A DNA stretch of 20,660 nt from JAIRTY01 sp050257395 (GTDB lineage Bacteria; Actinomycetota; Actinomycetes; Streptosporangiales; Streptosporangiaceae), in NCBI GenBank assembly GCA_050257395.1, contig JBLMWU010000141.1, forward strand, positions 1 to 20,660. Reading direction: 5' to 3'. Of this stretch, positions 13,763 to 20,299 are shown in pieces (position 1 is the stretch's first letter; each line of letters opens with the position of its first letter). Under the pieces are notes generated by a model. That model saw nothing but the letters and a program-made list of their open reading frames with translations, made no database searches and was not told where the DNA came from. Made by a program: the position numbers and the translations under genes.

Positions 13763-14827
13763 ATGCCCAGACGAACCCCTGTGCGGTGGCTGGCCGGAGC
13801 GGCCGCCGCCCTGCTCGCCGCCACCGTGGCGGCCTGCGGTGCCAGCGCCGCCGGCGGCACCGCCGCCAGCGGCGGCATGCCGACCGTCACCATCATGGTC
13901 GGCGGCATCGACAAGCAGATCTACCTGCCCTACCAGCTCGCCCAGGGCCTCGGCTTCTACCAGAAGTACGGGGTGAACGTGCAGCTCAGCACCGAGCAGG
14001 CGGGCGGAGTCGGGGCCGAGGACGCGATGGCCTCCGGCCAGGTCGACCTGGCCGGCGCCTGGTACGTGCACACCATCGACTTCCAGCAGGCCGGCAAGAG
14101 CGTGGAGGACATTGCCCAGCTCAGCGGCGCGCCCGGCGAGCGGGAGATGTGCTACAAGGGCGCCGGGATCAGCTCCCCGGCGCAGTGGCGCGGCAAGAGC
14201 GTCGGCGTCACCGACATCGGGTCGGGCACCGACGACCTGACCCTCTACATGGCCGCCCGCTACCACCTGACGACCGCCAATTTCAGCCGGATCGCGGCCG
14301 GCGACGGTGACACCATGATCGCCGCGCTGTCGCACCACAAGATCGTCTGCGGCATGACCACCCAGCCGACCGTCACCGCGATCGAGAAGAAGGGCGTGGG
14401 CTACTCCGCGTTCGACCTGGCCAGCCCGGCCGGGGTGCAGAAGTGGCTGGGCGGGTTCTGGCCGACCGCCTGCGTGCTCGCCCGGACCGACTGGGTGAAC
14501 TCGCACCGGGCCACCGCCCAGAAGGTGGTGGACGCGCTGGTCGCCACCATGCACTGGATCGCCACCCACAGCGCGGCGCAGATCGCCGCGCACCTGCCCG
14601 CCGACTTCGTGTCCAACGCGCTGATCACCCGGGCCGACTACGTCAGCGCGCTGGCCGCCGACAAGACCCAGTTCCTGCCGGACGGGATGATGCCCGCGAA
14701 CGGCCCGGCCACCGTGCTGTCGGTCGAGAAGCTGGCCGGCAAGGTGAAGGGCACGGTCAGCCTGGCCGCCACCTACACCAACGCGTTCGTGGTCAAGGCA
14801 AACAAGCTGGAGGGCTTCACCAAGTAG
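13763..14827 (+). CDS. NMT1/SsuA-type substrate-binding lipoprotein
   Basis: The 354-residue protein begins with a lipoprotein signal (MPRRTPVRWLAG, hydrophobic run, lipobox VAAC with Cys25). It would be lipid-anchored outside the membrane and deliver substrate to the permease. The mature part has the NMT1/SsuA fold signature: a PTVTIMVGGID strand, LPYQLAQGLGFYQKYGVNV, DAMASGQVDLAGAW, and WRGKSVGVTDIGSGTDDLTL. This family binds nitrate, alkanesulfonates, taurine, phthalate or thiamin precursors, so the ligand is uncertain. Control by a CitAB-type system suggests a carboxylate, possibly aromatic (inference). ATG 13763 has AAGGAG about 9 nt upstream. A strong hairpin terminator follows 8 nt after the stop. 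It ends the three-gene operon. Confidence 0.9.
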   Translation: MPRRTPVRWLAGAAAALLAATVAACGASAAGGTAASGGMPTVTIMVGGIDKQIYLPYQLAQGLGFYQKYGVNVQLSTEQAGGVGAEDAMASGQVDLAGAWYVHTIDFQQAGKSVEDIAQLSGAPGEREMCYKGAGISSPAQWRGKSVGVTDIGSGTDDLTLYMAARYHLTTANFSRIAAGDGDTMIAALSHHKIVCGMTTQPTVTAIEKKGVGYSAFDLASPAGVQKWLGGFWPTACVLARTDWVNSHRATAQKVVDALVATMHWIATHSAAQIAAHLPADFVSNALITRADYVSALAADKTQFLPDGMMPANGPATVLSVEKLAGKVKGTVSLAATYTNAFVVKANKLEGFTK

Positions 14828-14835
14828 CAGTGGCA

Positions 14836-14876
14836 GCGGCACCCCGTCTCCGGCTCAATGGGAGGCGGGGTGCCGC
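14836..14876. terminator. Strong bidirectional hairpin terminator
   Basis: GCGGCACCCCGTCTCC (14836-14851) pairs with GGAGGCGGGGTGCCGC (14861-14876) across a 9-nt loop. This is a 16-bp stem with a single T-G wobble. It sits just after the lipoprotein stop and before the convergent kdpE-like stop, so it can end both transcripts. No U-tract follows, as is usual in high-GC actinobacteria. The 88 nt from 14877 to 14964 show nothing else. Confidence 0.8.
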
Positions 14877-14964
14877 CGCCGGGTGCCTGAGCTCAGCTGG
14901 CCGGGACACCAGCGGGGGAAGACAGGCCAGCGGCGGGCGGTTCGTTCGCGATCGGCGGTGGCGG

Positions 14965-15639
14965 TCAGGCCGCGAAGCGGTACCCCATCCCCGACTCGGT
15001 GAGCAGGTAGCGGGGCCGGGACGGCTCCGGCTCCAGCTTGCGCCGCAGCTGGGCGACATACACCCGCAGGTAGTTGCTCTCGGTCTGGTAGGCCGGCCCC
15101 CAGACCTCCTGCAGCAGCTGGCGCTGGGTGACGAGCCGGCCCCGGTTGCGGACCAGCACCTCCAGCAGCTGCCACTCGGTGGGGGTGAGCCGCACGTCGC
15201 CGCCGGGCCGGATCACCCGCTTGGCGGCCAGGTCCACGGTGAAGTCCCCGGTGGTCACGACCGGCTCGTCCGGGGCGGGGGAGGCCCGCCGGACCGCGGC
15301 CCGCAGCCGGGCGAGCAGTTCGTCCATGCCGAACGGCTTGGTCACGTAGTCGTCGGCGCCCGCGTCCAGGGCCTCCACCTTCTGTGCTTCCTGGCCCCAC
15401 ACCGACAGCACGATGATCGGGGTCGAGCTCCACCCGCGGACACCCCGGATGACCTCGGTGCCGTGCATGTCGGGCAGCCCCAGGTCGAGGATCACCACAT
15501 CCGGGTGCTCGCGGGCGACCGCGGCCAGCCCGGCGGCGCCGTCGCTGGCCGTGGTGACCTCGTAGCGGCGGGCGGTGAGGTTGATCCGCAGGGCCCGCAG
15601 GATCGACGGCTCGTCGTCCACGACGAGCACTTTGGTCAC
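14965..15639 (-). CDS. kdpE: KdpE-type response regulator (OmpR family)
   Basis: The 224-residue regulator has a receiver domain (Asp8-Asp9, phospho-acceptor Asp52 in VVILDLGLPDMHG, Lys101). The KdpE-like hallmark LSVWGQEAQKVEALDAGADDYVTKPF is present. The C-terminal OmpR winged helix, about residues 130-222, contains LTPTEWQLLEVLVRNRG and YLRVYVAQLRRKLE. KdpE controls high-affinity potassium uptake. The GTG start at 15639 overlaps the kinase stop by 4 nt, so the two are translated together. No kdpFABC genes are in the window; the nearby potassium gene is the KimA-like permease, whose upstream region carries phased TCTTGA-like boxes that could be its sites. The KdpE assignment is by motif; the target is inferred. 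Confidence 0.9.
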   Translation of the reverse strand: MTKVLVVDDEPSILRALRINLTARRYEVTTASDGAAGLAAVAREHPDVVILDLGLPDMHGTEVIRGVRGWSSTPIIVLSVWGQEAQKVEALDAGADDYVTKPFGMDELLARLRAAVRRASPAPDEPVVTTGDFTVDLAAKRVIRPGGDVRLTPTEWQLLEVLVRNRGRLVTQRQLLQEVWGPAYQTESNYLRVYVAQLRRKLEPEPSRPRYLLTESGMGYRFAA

Positions 15640-17645
15640 GTGCCGCCGCCGGCCGGCTCGCGGGCCGGGCTGGCCACGGGCAGCGTGACCCTGACGGTGA
15701 GCCCGCCGCCCTGGGTGTCGGCGGCCGTGATCGAGCCGCCCATCGCCTCGGTGAAGCCCTTGGCCACGGCCAGCCCCAGGCCCACCCCGGCGGAGCGGCT
15801 GTCGTGCACGAACGGCTCGAAGATCCGCTCTTTCCGCTCGTCGGCGACGCCCGGGCCGTGGTCCACCACCTCGAGCACCAGGCCGCCGCCCGCCCGGCGG
15901 GCCCGCAGGAACGGCGGGCGGTCCGGCGGCGAGTGCCGCAGCGCGTTGGCGAACAGGTTGGCCAGCACCCGCTCCAGCAGGCCGGGGTCGGCGAGCACCA
16001 GCGGCAGCCCGTCCGGCACCGCCATCTGCAGCGCCGCGCCCGCGTCCAGGCCGCGCAGCGCCACCGGCGCCACCTCGTCCACCGTGACCGGCCGCAGGAA
16101 CGGCTGCAGCGACCCGGTGTGCAGGCGGCTCATGTCCAGCAGGTTGCCGATGAGCCCGTCCAGCCGGTCCGCGTTCTGCTCGACGGTGGCCAGCAGGTCC
16201 GCCTCGTCCTCGGCGGACCACTCCACGTCGGTCTGGCGCAGGCTGCTGACGCTGGCCTTGATCGAGGCCAGCGGGGTGCGCAGGTCGTGGCTGACCGCCG
16301 CGAGCAGGGCGGTGCGCATCCGGTTGCCCTCGGCCAGCGCTTCGGCCTGGGCCGCCTGGGTGCGCAGCCGTTCCCGGTCCAGCGCGGCGGCGGTCTGGGC
16401 GGCGAACCCGGCCAGCAGGCCCGGCGTGACCGGGCTGGACTGCCCCGCCACCTCCAGCGCGAGGTCGTCGCGGACGGCGACCCGGATCACCGGCGCCGTG
16501 GGCGCGGCGGTGCCGCTGGTGGCCAGCCGGACCCACCGGCCCGCGACGTGCTCCTGCAGCTCGGCGTGCCCGCCCAGGGTGGCGGTGAGGTGGCCCAGCA
16601 CGGCGCCAGGCGTGTCCGCGCCGCCCAGCACGGTCCGCGCCAGCGCCAGCAGGGAGGTGGCTTCCTCGCGGCTGCGGGCCGCCTGCACCGCCCGGCGGGC
16701 GGCCAGGTGGACCACGCTGCTGACGGCCACCGCCACGGTCACGAACAGCAGCAGGGCCAGCAGGTTGTCCGGCCGGCCGATGGTGAAGGTGTGCACCGGC
16801 GGGGTGAAGAACCAGTTGAGCAGGAGCATGGCGGCAACCGCGGCCAGCACCGCGGGCCAGAACCCGCCGATGACGGCCAGCGCCACCACGGCCACCAGGT
16901 AGATCAGCAGGTCGTCGGTCAGGCTCAGGTGGCGGCCCGCGGCGACCAGCGCGAGGGTCAGCAGCGGCAGCCCCGCCACGGCCAGCAGGATGCCCAGCCA
17001 CCGGCGGCGGGCGTCGAGGGCGTCGGACAGCTCGGCAGCGGCCGGGGCGCCCGGCGCCAGGGCGGACAGCGCCAGGGCGGCCGGGGACTGCGCGGGCGGG
17101 GACTGGTAGGCCGGGGACTGGCCGGACAGCGCCGGGGCCGGCGGGGACTGGGCGGGCGGCGCCCCGGCGGCCTCGGCCGCCTGGCTCGCCTGCTCCCGGC
17201 TCGCCTGCTCCCGGCCCGCCCGGTCCTCGCTCGCCCGGTCCTGGCCTGCTGTCCCCATGATGACCAGTATGTATCGCCGGGTCGACCGGTACAGCAGCCC
17301 GGTGCCGGCGCCTGCCAGCGCGGTCACGGCCAGCACCACCGCCGCCTGCGCGGCCAGCGGCCCGCCCAGGTGCAGGTCGGCGTAGGGCGGGCGGGAGAAG
17401 CCCACCACGGTGAGCCAGGCGATGAAGGCCAGCGGGGCCGCGGCCGGCGGCACCCCGGCGAACGACAGCACGCCGGTCACCGCGGCGGCCGCGATCAGCA
17501 CCCCGGCCGCGGGGAAGGCGCCGTGCAGGGCGGCGGCCACCGTGCCGATGGCGAAGAGCGCCCCGAAGCCCGCCAGCAGTGTGAAGGGCGCTGCCAGCCC
17601 GCGGCGCCCAGGCCCGATCATCATCTCCCTGCCAGCAGACCCCAT
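15636..17645 (-). CDS. KdpD-like sensor kinase with the N-terminal KdpD/USP domains replaced by an extra membrane module
   Basis: The 669-residue kinase has the C-terminal KdpD plan: a DUF4118-type four-helix membrane block (about 215-315), a GAF-like region (about 325-425), phospho-acceptor His453 in VSHDLRTPLASIKAS, N-box NLFANALRHS (563-572), DHGPGV and GVGLGLAV. Classical KdpD of about 850-900 residues starts with a Walker-type KdpD domain and a USP domain; neither is here. Instead residues 18-130 form another membrane block of about four helices with GFSRPPYADLHL, joined by a low-complexity linker (about 131-205) with repeated five-residue units. ATG 17645 is the longest start. ATG 17624 and 17621, beside GGGAG, are alternatives that keep all domains. 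It is the first gene of the minus-strand pair, facing the KimA-like gene. Loss of the USP domain suggests loss of the c-di-AMP input known for some KdpDs (inference). Confidence 0.85.
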   Translation of the reverse strand: MGSAGREMMIGPGRRGLAAPFTLLAGFGALFAIGTVAAALHGAFPAAGVLIAAAAVTGVLSFAGVPPAAAPLAFIAWLTVVGFSRPPYADLHLGGPLAAQAAVVLAVTALAGAGTGLLYRSTRRYILVIMGTAGQDRASEDRAGREQASREQASQAAEAAGAPPAQSPPAPALSGQSPAYQSPPAQSPAALALSALAPGAPAAAELSDALDARRRWLGILLAVAGLPLLTLALVAAGRHLSLTDDLLIYLVAVVALAVIGGFWPAVLAAVAAMLLLNWFFTPPVHTFTIGRPDNLLALLLFVTVAVAVSSVVHLAARRAVQAARSREEATSLLALARTVLGGADTPGAVLGHLTATLGGHAELQEHVAGRWVRLATSGTAAPTAPVIRVAVRDDLALEVAGQSSPVTPGLLAGFAAQTAAALDRERLRTQAAQAEALAEGNRMRTALLAAVSHDLRTPLASIKASVSSLRQTDVEWSAEDEADLLATVEQNADRLDGLIGNLLDMSRLHTGSLQPFLRPVTVDEVAPVALRGLDAGAALQMAVPDGLPLVLADPGLLERVLANLFANALRHSPPDRPPFLRARRAGGGLVLEVVDHGPGVADERKERIFEPFVHDSRSAGVGLGLAVAKGFTEAMGGSITAADTQGGGLTVRVTLPVASPAREPAGGGT
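17183..17242 (-). repeat. Four 15-bp tandem repeats in the KdpD-like linker
   Basis: Two identical units GGCTCGCCTGCTCCC (17183, 17198) are followed by two diverged ones (17213, 17228). Read on the minus strand they give the pentapeptides QDRAS, EDRAG, REQAS and REQAS. They lie in the cytoplasmic linker between the two membrane blocks of the kinase. This charged segment is followed by a Pro/Ser/Ala-rich stretch that also repeats SPPAP/SPPAQ. Confidence 0.85.
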
Positions 17646-17664
17646 CCCAGGGCAGAAGAAAACG

Positions 17665-17704
17665 ATCTTGATAAATCCTTAATGCCCTGGTCAGCAGTCT
17701 TGAC
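17665..17704. promoter_or_regulatory. Helically phased TCTTGA-like boxes, candidate KdpE sites
   Basis: ATCTTGAT (17665-17672), ATCCTTAA (17675-17682) and GTCTTGAC (17697-17704) share a TCnTTnA core. Their starts are offset by 10 and 32 bp from the first, about one and three helical turns. OmpR/KdpE-family regulators bind such phased direct repeats. The AT-rich patch lies between the KdpD-like start and the KimA-like gene and could serve both directions. TTGACG (17700-17705) may also act as a -35 for the plus strand, but no good -10 is found at normal spacing. Confidence 0.5.
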
Positions 17705-17768
17705 GTCGTGCTAACGGACTCGCCGCCCGGCTCCGCCTAGCGTCGGAGGTGATCGCGGCAGGGGTGCT

Positions 17769-17817
17769 GTCAGGGCCGCCCGGCAGGCCCGTCAGGATGG
17801 AAGCGGAGAGCCCTGAC
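17769..17817 (+). promoter_or_regulatory. Foldable leader of the KimA-like gene
   Basis: GTCAGGGC (17769-17776) and GCCCTGAC (17810-17817) form a perfect 8-bp stem enclosing 33 nt. An alternative hairpin, GGGCC (17773-17777) with GGCCC (17786-17790), uses the same 5' bases and cannot coexist with it. The ribosome site GGAGGAAGGG follows by about 10 nt. It could be a switching leader, but it does not match the c-di-AMP (ydaO) riboswitch or another class I know, and GC-rich DNA makes such stems common. Confidence 0.35.
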
Positions 17818-17842
17818 CGCGGGGGACGGAGGAAGGGAACTC

Positions 17843-20200
17843 TTGGCCGTACGCAAGGCGGCTAGCCTGCTGACCTCGGGCGATGTGCCCGAGACCTTCT
17901 GGTACTCGGTGAAGCGGCGGCTGCTCGGGCCGCCCCTCACCACCGAGCAGCTCAAGGAAGAGCGGCTGTCCCGGCCGCTCGCCCTGGGCGTGCTGTCGTG
18001 TGACGGGATCTCGTCCGCCAACTACGGCTCCGAGCTGATCCTGCACGAGCTGCTGCCGTTCTTCGGGCTGACCGCCTTCACGCTGCTGCTGCCGATGACC
18101 GGGGTGGTCCTGCTGGGCATCGCCCTGGTGGTGCTGTCCTACCGCGAGGTGGTGAAGGTCTACACCCGGGCAGGCGGGTCCTACGTGGTCGCCCGGGAGA
18201 ATTTCGGCCCCCGGGTCGCCCAGGTGGCCGCGGTCGCCCTGATGATCGACTACATCGTGACGGTGGCGGTGCAGACGGCAGCCGGGAGCGCGGCGATCCT
18301 CTCCGCCTTCCCGGTGCTGGGCAAGCCGCTGGGAGACACCGCGACGCTGCTGCTCATTTCGGTAGCCGCCACCGTGATCATGGTCTACGTGAACCTGCGG
18401 GGGGTCAGGGAGAACGGCAGGACGTTTGCGCTGCCGACCTACCTGTTCACCGGGTCCGTGGGCCTGATGATCCTCGTCGGCCTGTACCGCGAGTTCATCG
18501 GCGGCGGGCTGCCGATGTCCCACTGGGGCTCCGGGATCGTCGCCCCCCACCACCACCCGAGCCCGATACTGACCTTCGGGGCCATCTACATCCTGGGGCG
18601 CGCCTTTGCCAACGGCGGCTCCTCGCTGACCGGGATTGAGGCGGTGTCGAACGCGGTCAGCGCGCTCCGCCCGCCGGAGGGCCGCAACGCCCAGCAAGTC
18701 CTGATCACCCAGGGCGCCATCGTCGGGTTCCTGATCGCGGGGATCTCCTGGATAGCGCACATCACCCATGCGATCCCTTACGCCAGCGGCGTCCCAACGG
18801 TGGTGTCGCAGGAGGCCAGGCTGGTCTTCGGCCCCACGGTCGTGGGCAGCATCCTGTTCTACCTGGTCCAGGCCGGTGCCATCACGATCCTGTTCACCGG
18901 CGGCAACACCAGCTTCAGCGGCTTCCCGTTCCTCACCAGCTTCGTGGCCGAGGACTCGTTCCTGCCCCGCTGGCTGTCCAAGCGCGGCCACCGGCTGGTC
19001 TTCTCCAACGGGATCATCGTGCTGGCCGTGCTGGCGCTCGCGCTGCTGCTCGGAGTGGGCGCCAACACCAACAGCCTGGTCCCGTTCTACGCGATCGGCG
19101 TATTCACTGGCTTCGCCATGGCCGGGTTCGGCATGGTGCGTTACCACCTCCGCCAGCGAGAGCCAGCCTGGCGCCGGCGGCTGATCATCAACTTCGTGGC
19201 CGGCGTGTACACAGCGCTGGTCGTGCTGATCTTCGCGATCGTGAAGTTCACCGAGGGCGCCTGGCTGGTCGTGATCGTGTTCCCGATCGGCGTGTTCGCG
19301 TTCATCCGGCTGAACCGCCGGTACCGGATGGAAGCCTTCGCGCTGGAGACCATCGGCGAGCGCAAAGCGCCGCCCACGCCCAAGCATTACTCGCGGCGGA
19401 CGGTGCTGGTGTTCGTCGACGAGTTCGACCTGGCCACCATCGCCGCGGTCCGTTACGCGCGCGGCCTGCGGCCGACCACCCAGCGAGCCGTGCACTTCGT
19501 CCTGGACCAGCAGCGGGCCTACGACCTGAGGGAGCAGTGGCTGCGGGCGGACCGCGGCATGCCGCTGGACCTGGTGGACTGCCCAGACCGGCGGGTCGAA
19601 CGGGCGGCCGCCGAAGTCGTGGCGGCAGAGGCCGCCATCCCCGACACCCAGGTGACCGTGGTGCTGCCCCGGCGCGGCTACTCGCCGCTGCTCGGCCGGC
19701 TCCTGCACGACCGCACCGCCGACAAGATCGCCCGCGTGGTCAGCCGGATCCCGAACTCCGCCGCCACCATCATCCCGTTCGACGTGCAGGCGCGGCTGGA
19801 ACTGATGCACGAGCACCCGGCCCGCCAGCCTGCCAACGGTGAACCAGGCCTCCACGAGCATGAACGCCCGGCCCGTCGGCCCGCCAGCGGTGACCAGGAC
19901 CTGCGCGAGCACGAGCGGCCCCCGGTGCCGCCCGGCGCCACCCCGATCTCCTCCGTCACCGAATACCGCCGGGCCACCGTGGTGGGCCGGGTGCGCAGCA
20001 TCGAGATCCGGCCGGTGGACCACAGCACGGTGCTGGCCTGCCGGATCACGGACGCCACCGGCGAGCTCACCGCGCTGTTCTACGGCCGCAGCTACATCCC
20101 CGGCCTGGAGCCCGGCAGCAAGATCCGCCTCCGCGGCCCGGTCGGCGTGCAGGACGTCGGAACGGTGATGGCCAACCCCGCCTACGAACTGCTGTCCTGA
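17843..20200 (+). CDS. KimA-like (APC/KUP superfamily) potassium permease with USP-like and C-terminal OB-fold domains
   Basis: This 785-residue protein is probably a potassium importer. The N-terminus TTEQLKEERLSRPLALGVLS followed by CDGISSANYGSE closely follows the KimA/YdaO signature, including Asp54 and Tyr61 seven residues apart, positions I recall as K+-related in KimA. About 12 TM helices run to about residue 500. A cytosolic USP-like domain (about 515-650) contains TVVLPRRGYSPLLGRLLHDR. A charged linker with three degenerate HEHERPARRP-type repeats (DNA starts 19808, 19853, 19904) follows. Residues about 707-785 form an OB-fold (VVGRVRSIEIRP, CRITDATGELTALFYGR, IPGLEPG, NPAYELL). In streptomycetes I recall that OB-fold as a separate small protein near Trk/APC potassium genes, so this looks like a fusion. 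TTG 17843 is supported by GGAGGAAGGG. It diverges from the KdpDE-like pair. Substrate is inferred from family. Confidence 0.85.
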   Translation: MAVRKAASLLTSGDVPETFWYSVKRRLLGPPLTTEQLKEERLSRPLALGVLSCDGISSANYGSELILHELLPFFGLTAFTLLLPMTGVVLLGIALVVLSYREVVKVYTRAGGSYVVARENFGPRVAQVAAVALMIDYIVTVAVQTAAGSAAILSAFPVLGKPLGDTATLLLISVAATVIMVYVNLRGVRENGRTFALPTYLFTGSVGLMILVGLYREFIGGGLPMSHWGSGIVAPHHHPSPILTFGAIYILGRAFANGGSSLTGIEAVSNAVSALRPPEGRNAQQVLITQGAIVGFLIAGISWIAHITHAIPYASGVPTVVSQEARLVFGPTVVGSILFYLVQAGAITILFTGGNTSFSGFPFLTSFVAEDSFLPRWLSKRGHRLVFSNGIIVLAVLALALLLGVGANTNSLVPFYAIGVFTGFAMAGFGMVRYHLRQREPAWRRRLIINFVAGVYTALVVLIFAIVKFTEGAWLVVIVFPIGVFAFIRLNRRYRMEAFALETIGERKAPPTPKHYSRRTVLVFVDEFDLATIAAVRYARGLRPTTQRAVHFVLDQQRAYDLREQWLRADRGMPLDLVDCPDRRVERAAAEVVAAEAAIPDTQVTVVLPRRGYSPLLGRLLHDRTADKIARVVSRIPNSAATIIPFDVQARLELMHEHPARQPANGEPGLHEHERPARRPASGDQDLREHERPPVPPGATPISSVTEYRRATVVGRVRSIEIRPVDHSTVLACRITDATGELTALFYGRSYIPGLEPGSKIRLRGPVGVQDVGTVMANPAYELLS

Positions 20201-20299
20201 CAGCCGCGGCGGCTCCGGACGGTCGCCGCAAATCGCCATAAATCATCACAGGTGTCACTAGCATCCGTGCTCTGCACGCCCGTGAGCGAGGGAGACGGC

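Noticed and set aside
14443..16902. 819-residue plus-strand frame across the lipoprotein end and KdpDE genes
   Set aside because: It crosses a strong terminator and is antisense to two well-defined genes, with no recognisable domain.
17705..17842. c-di-AMP (ydaO) riboswitch upstream of the KimA-like gene
   Set aside because: It was expected from the gene family, and fragments such as GCTAAC, CGGAGG and GGGGTG are present. They are in the wrong order, and the conserved 3' block with GCTAAC does not follow the GGGGTG element. Only an unclassified foldable leader is claimed.
17769..17845. Glycine riboswitch or SRP-RNA-like element in the same leader
   Set aside because: GGAAGCGGAGAGCC has a superficial likeness to both, but the GCCGAAGG core of glycine riboswitches and the SRP domain IV tetraloop arrangement are absent.
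17792..20239. 815-residue minus-strand open frame opposite the permease
   Set aside because: It is His/Asp/Gly/Arg-rich with no hydrophobic core, a typical antisense shadow of a GC-rich gene. The plus strand has clear KimA-like motifs.
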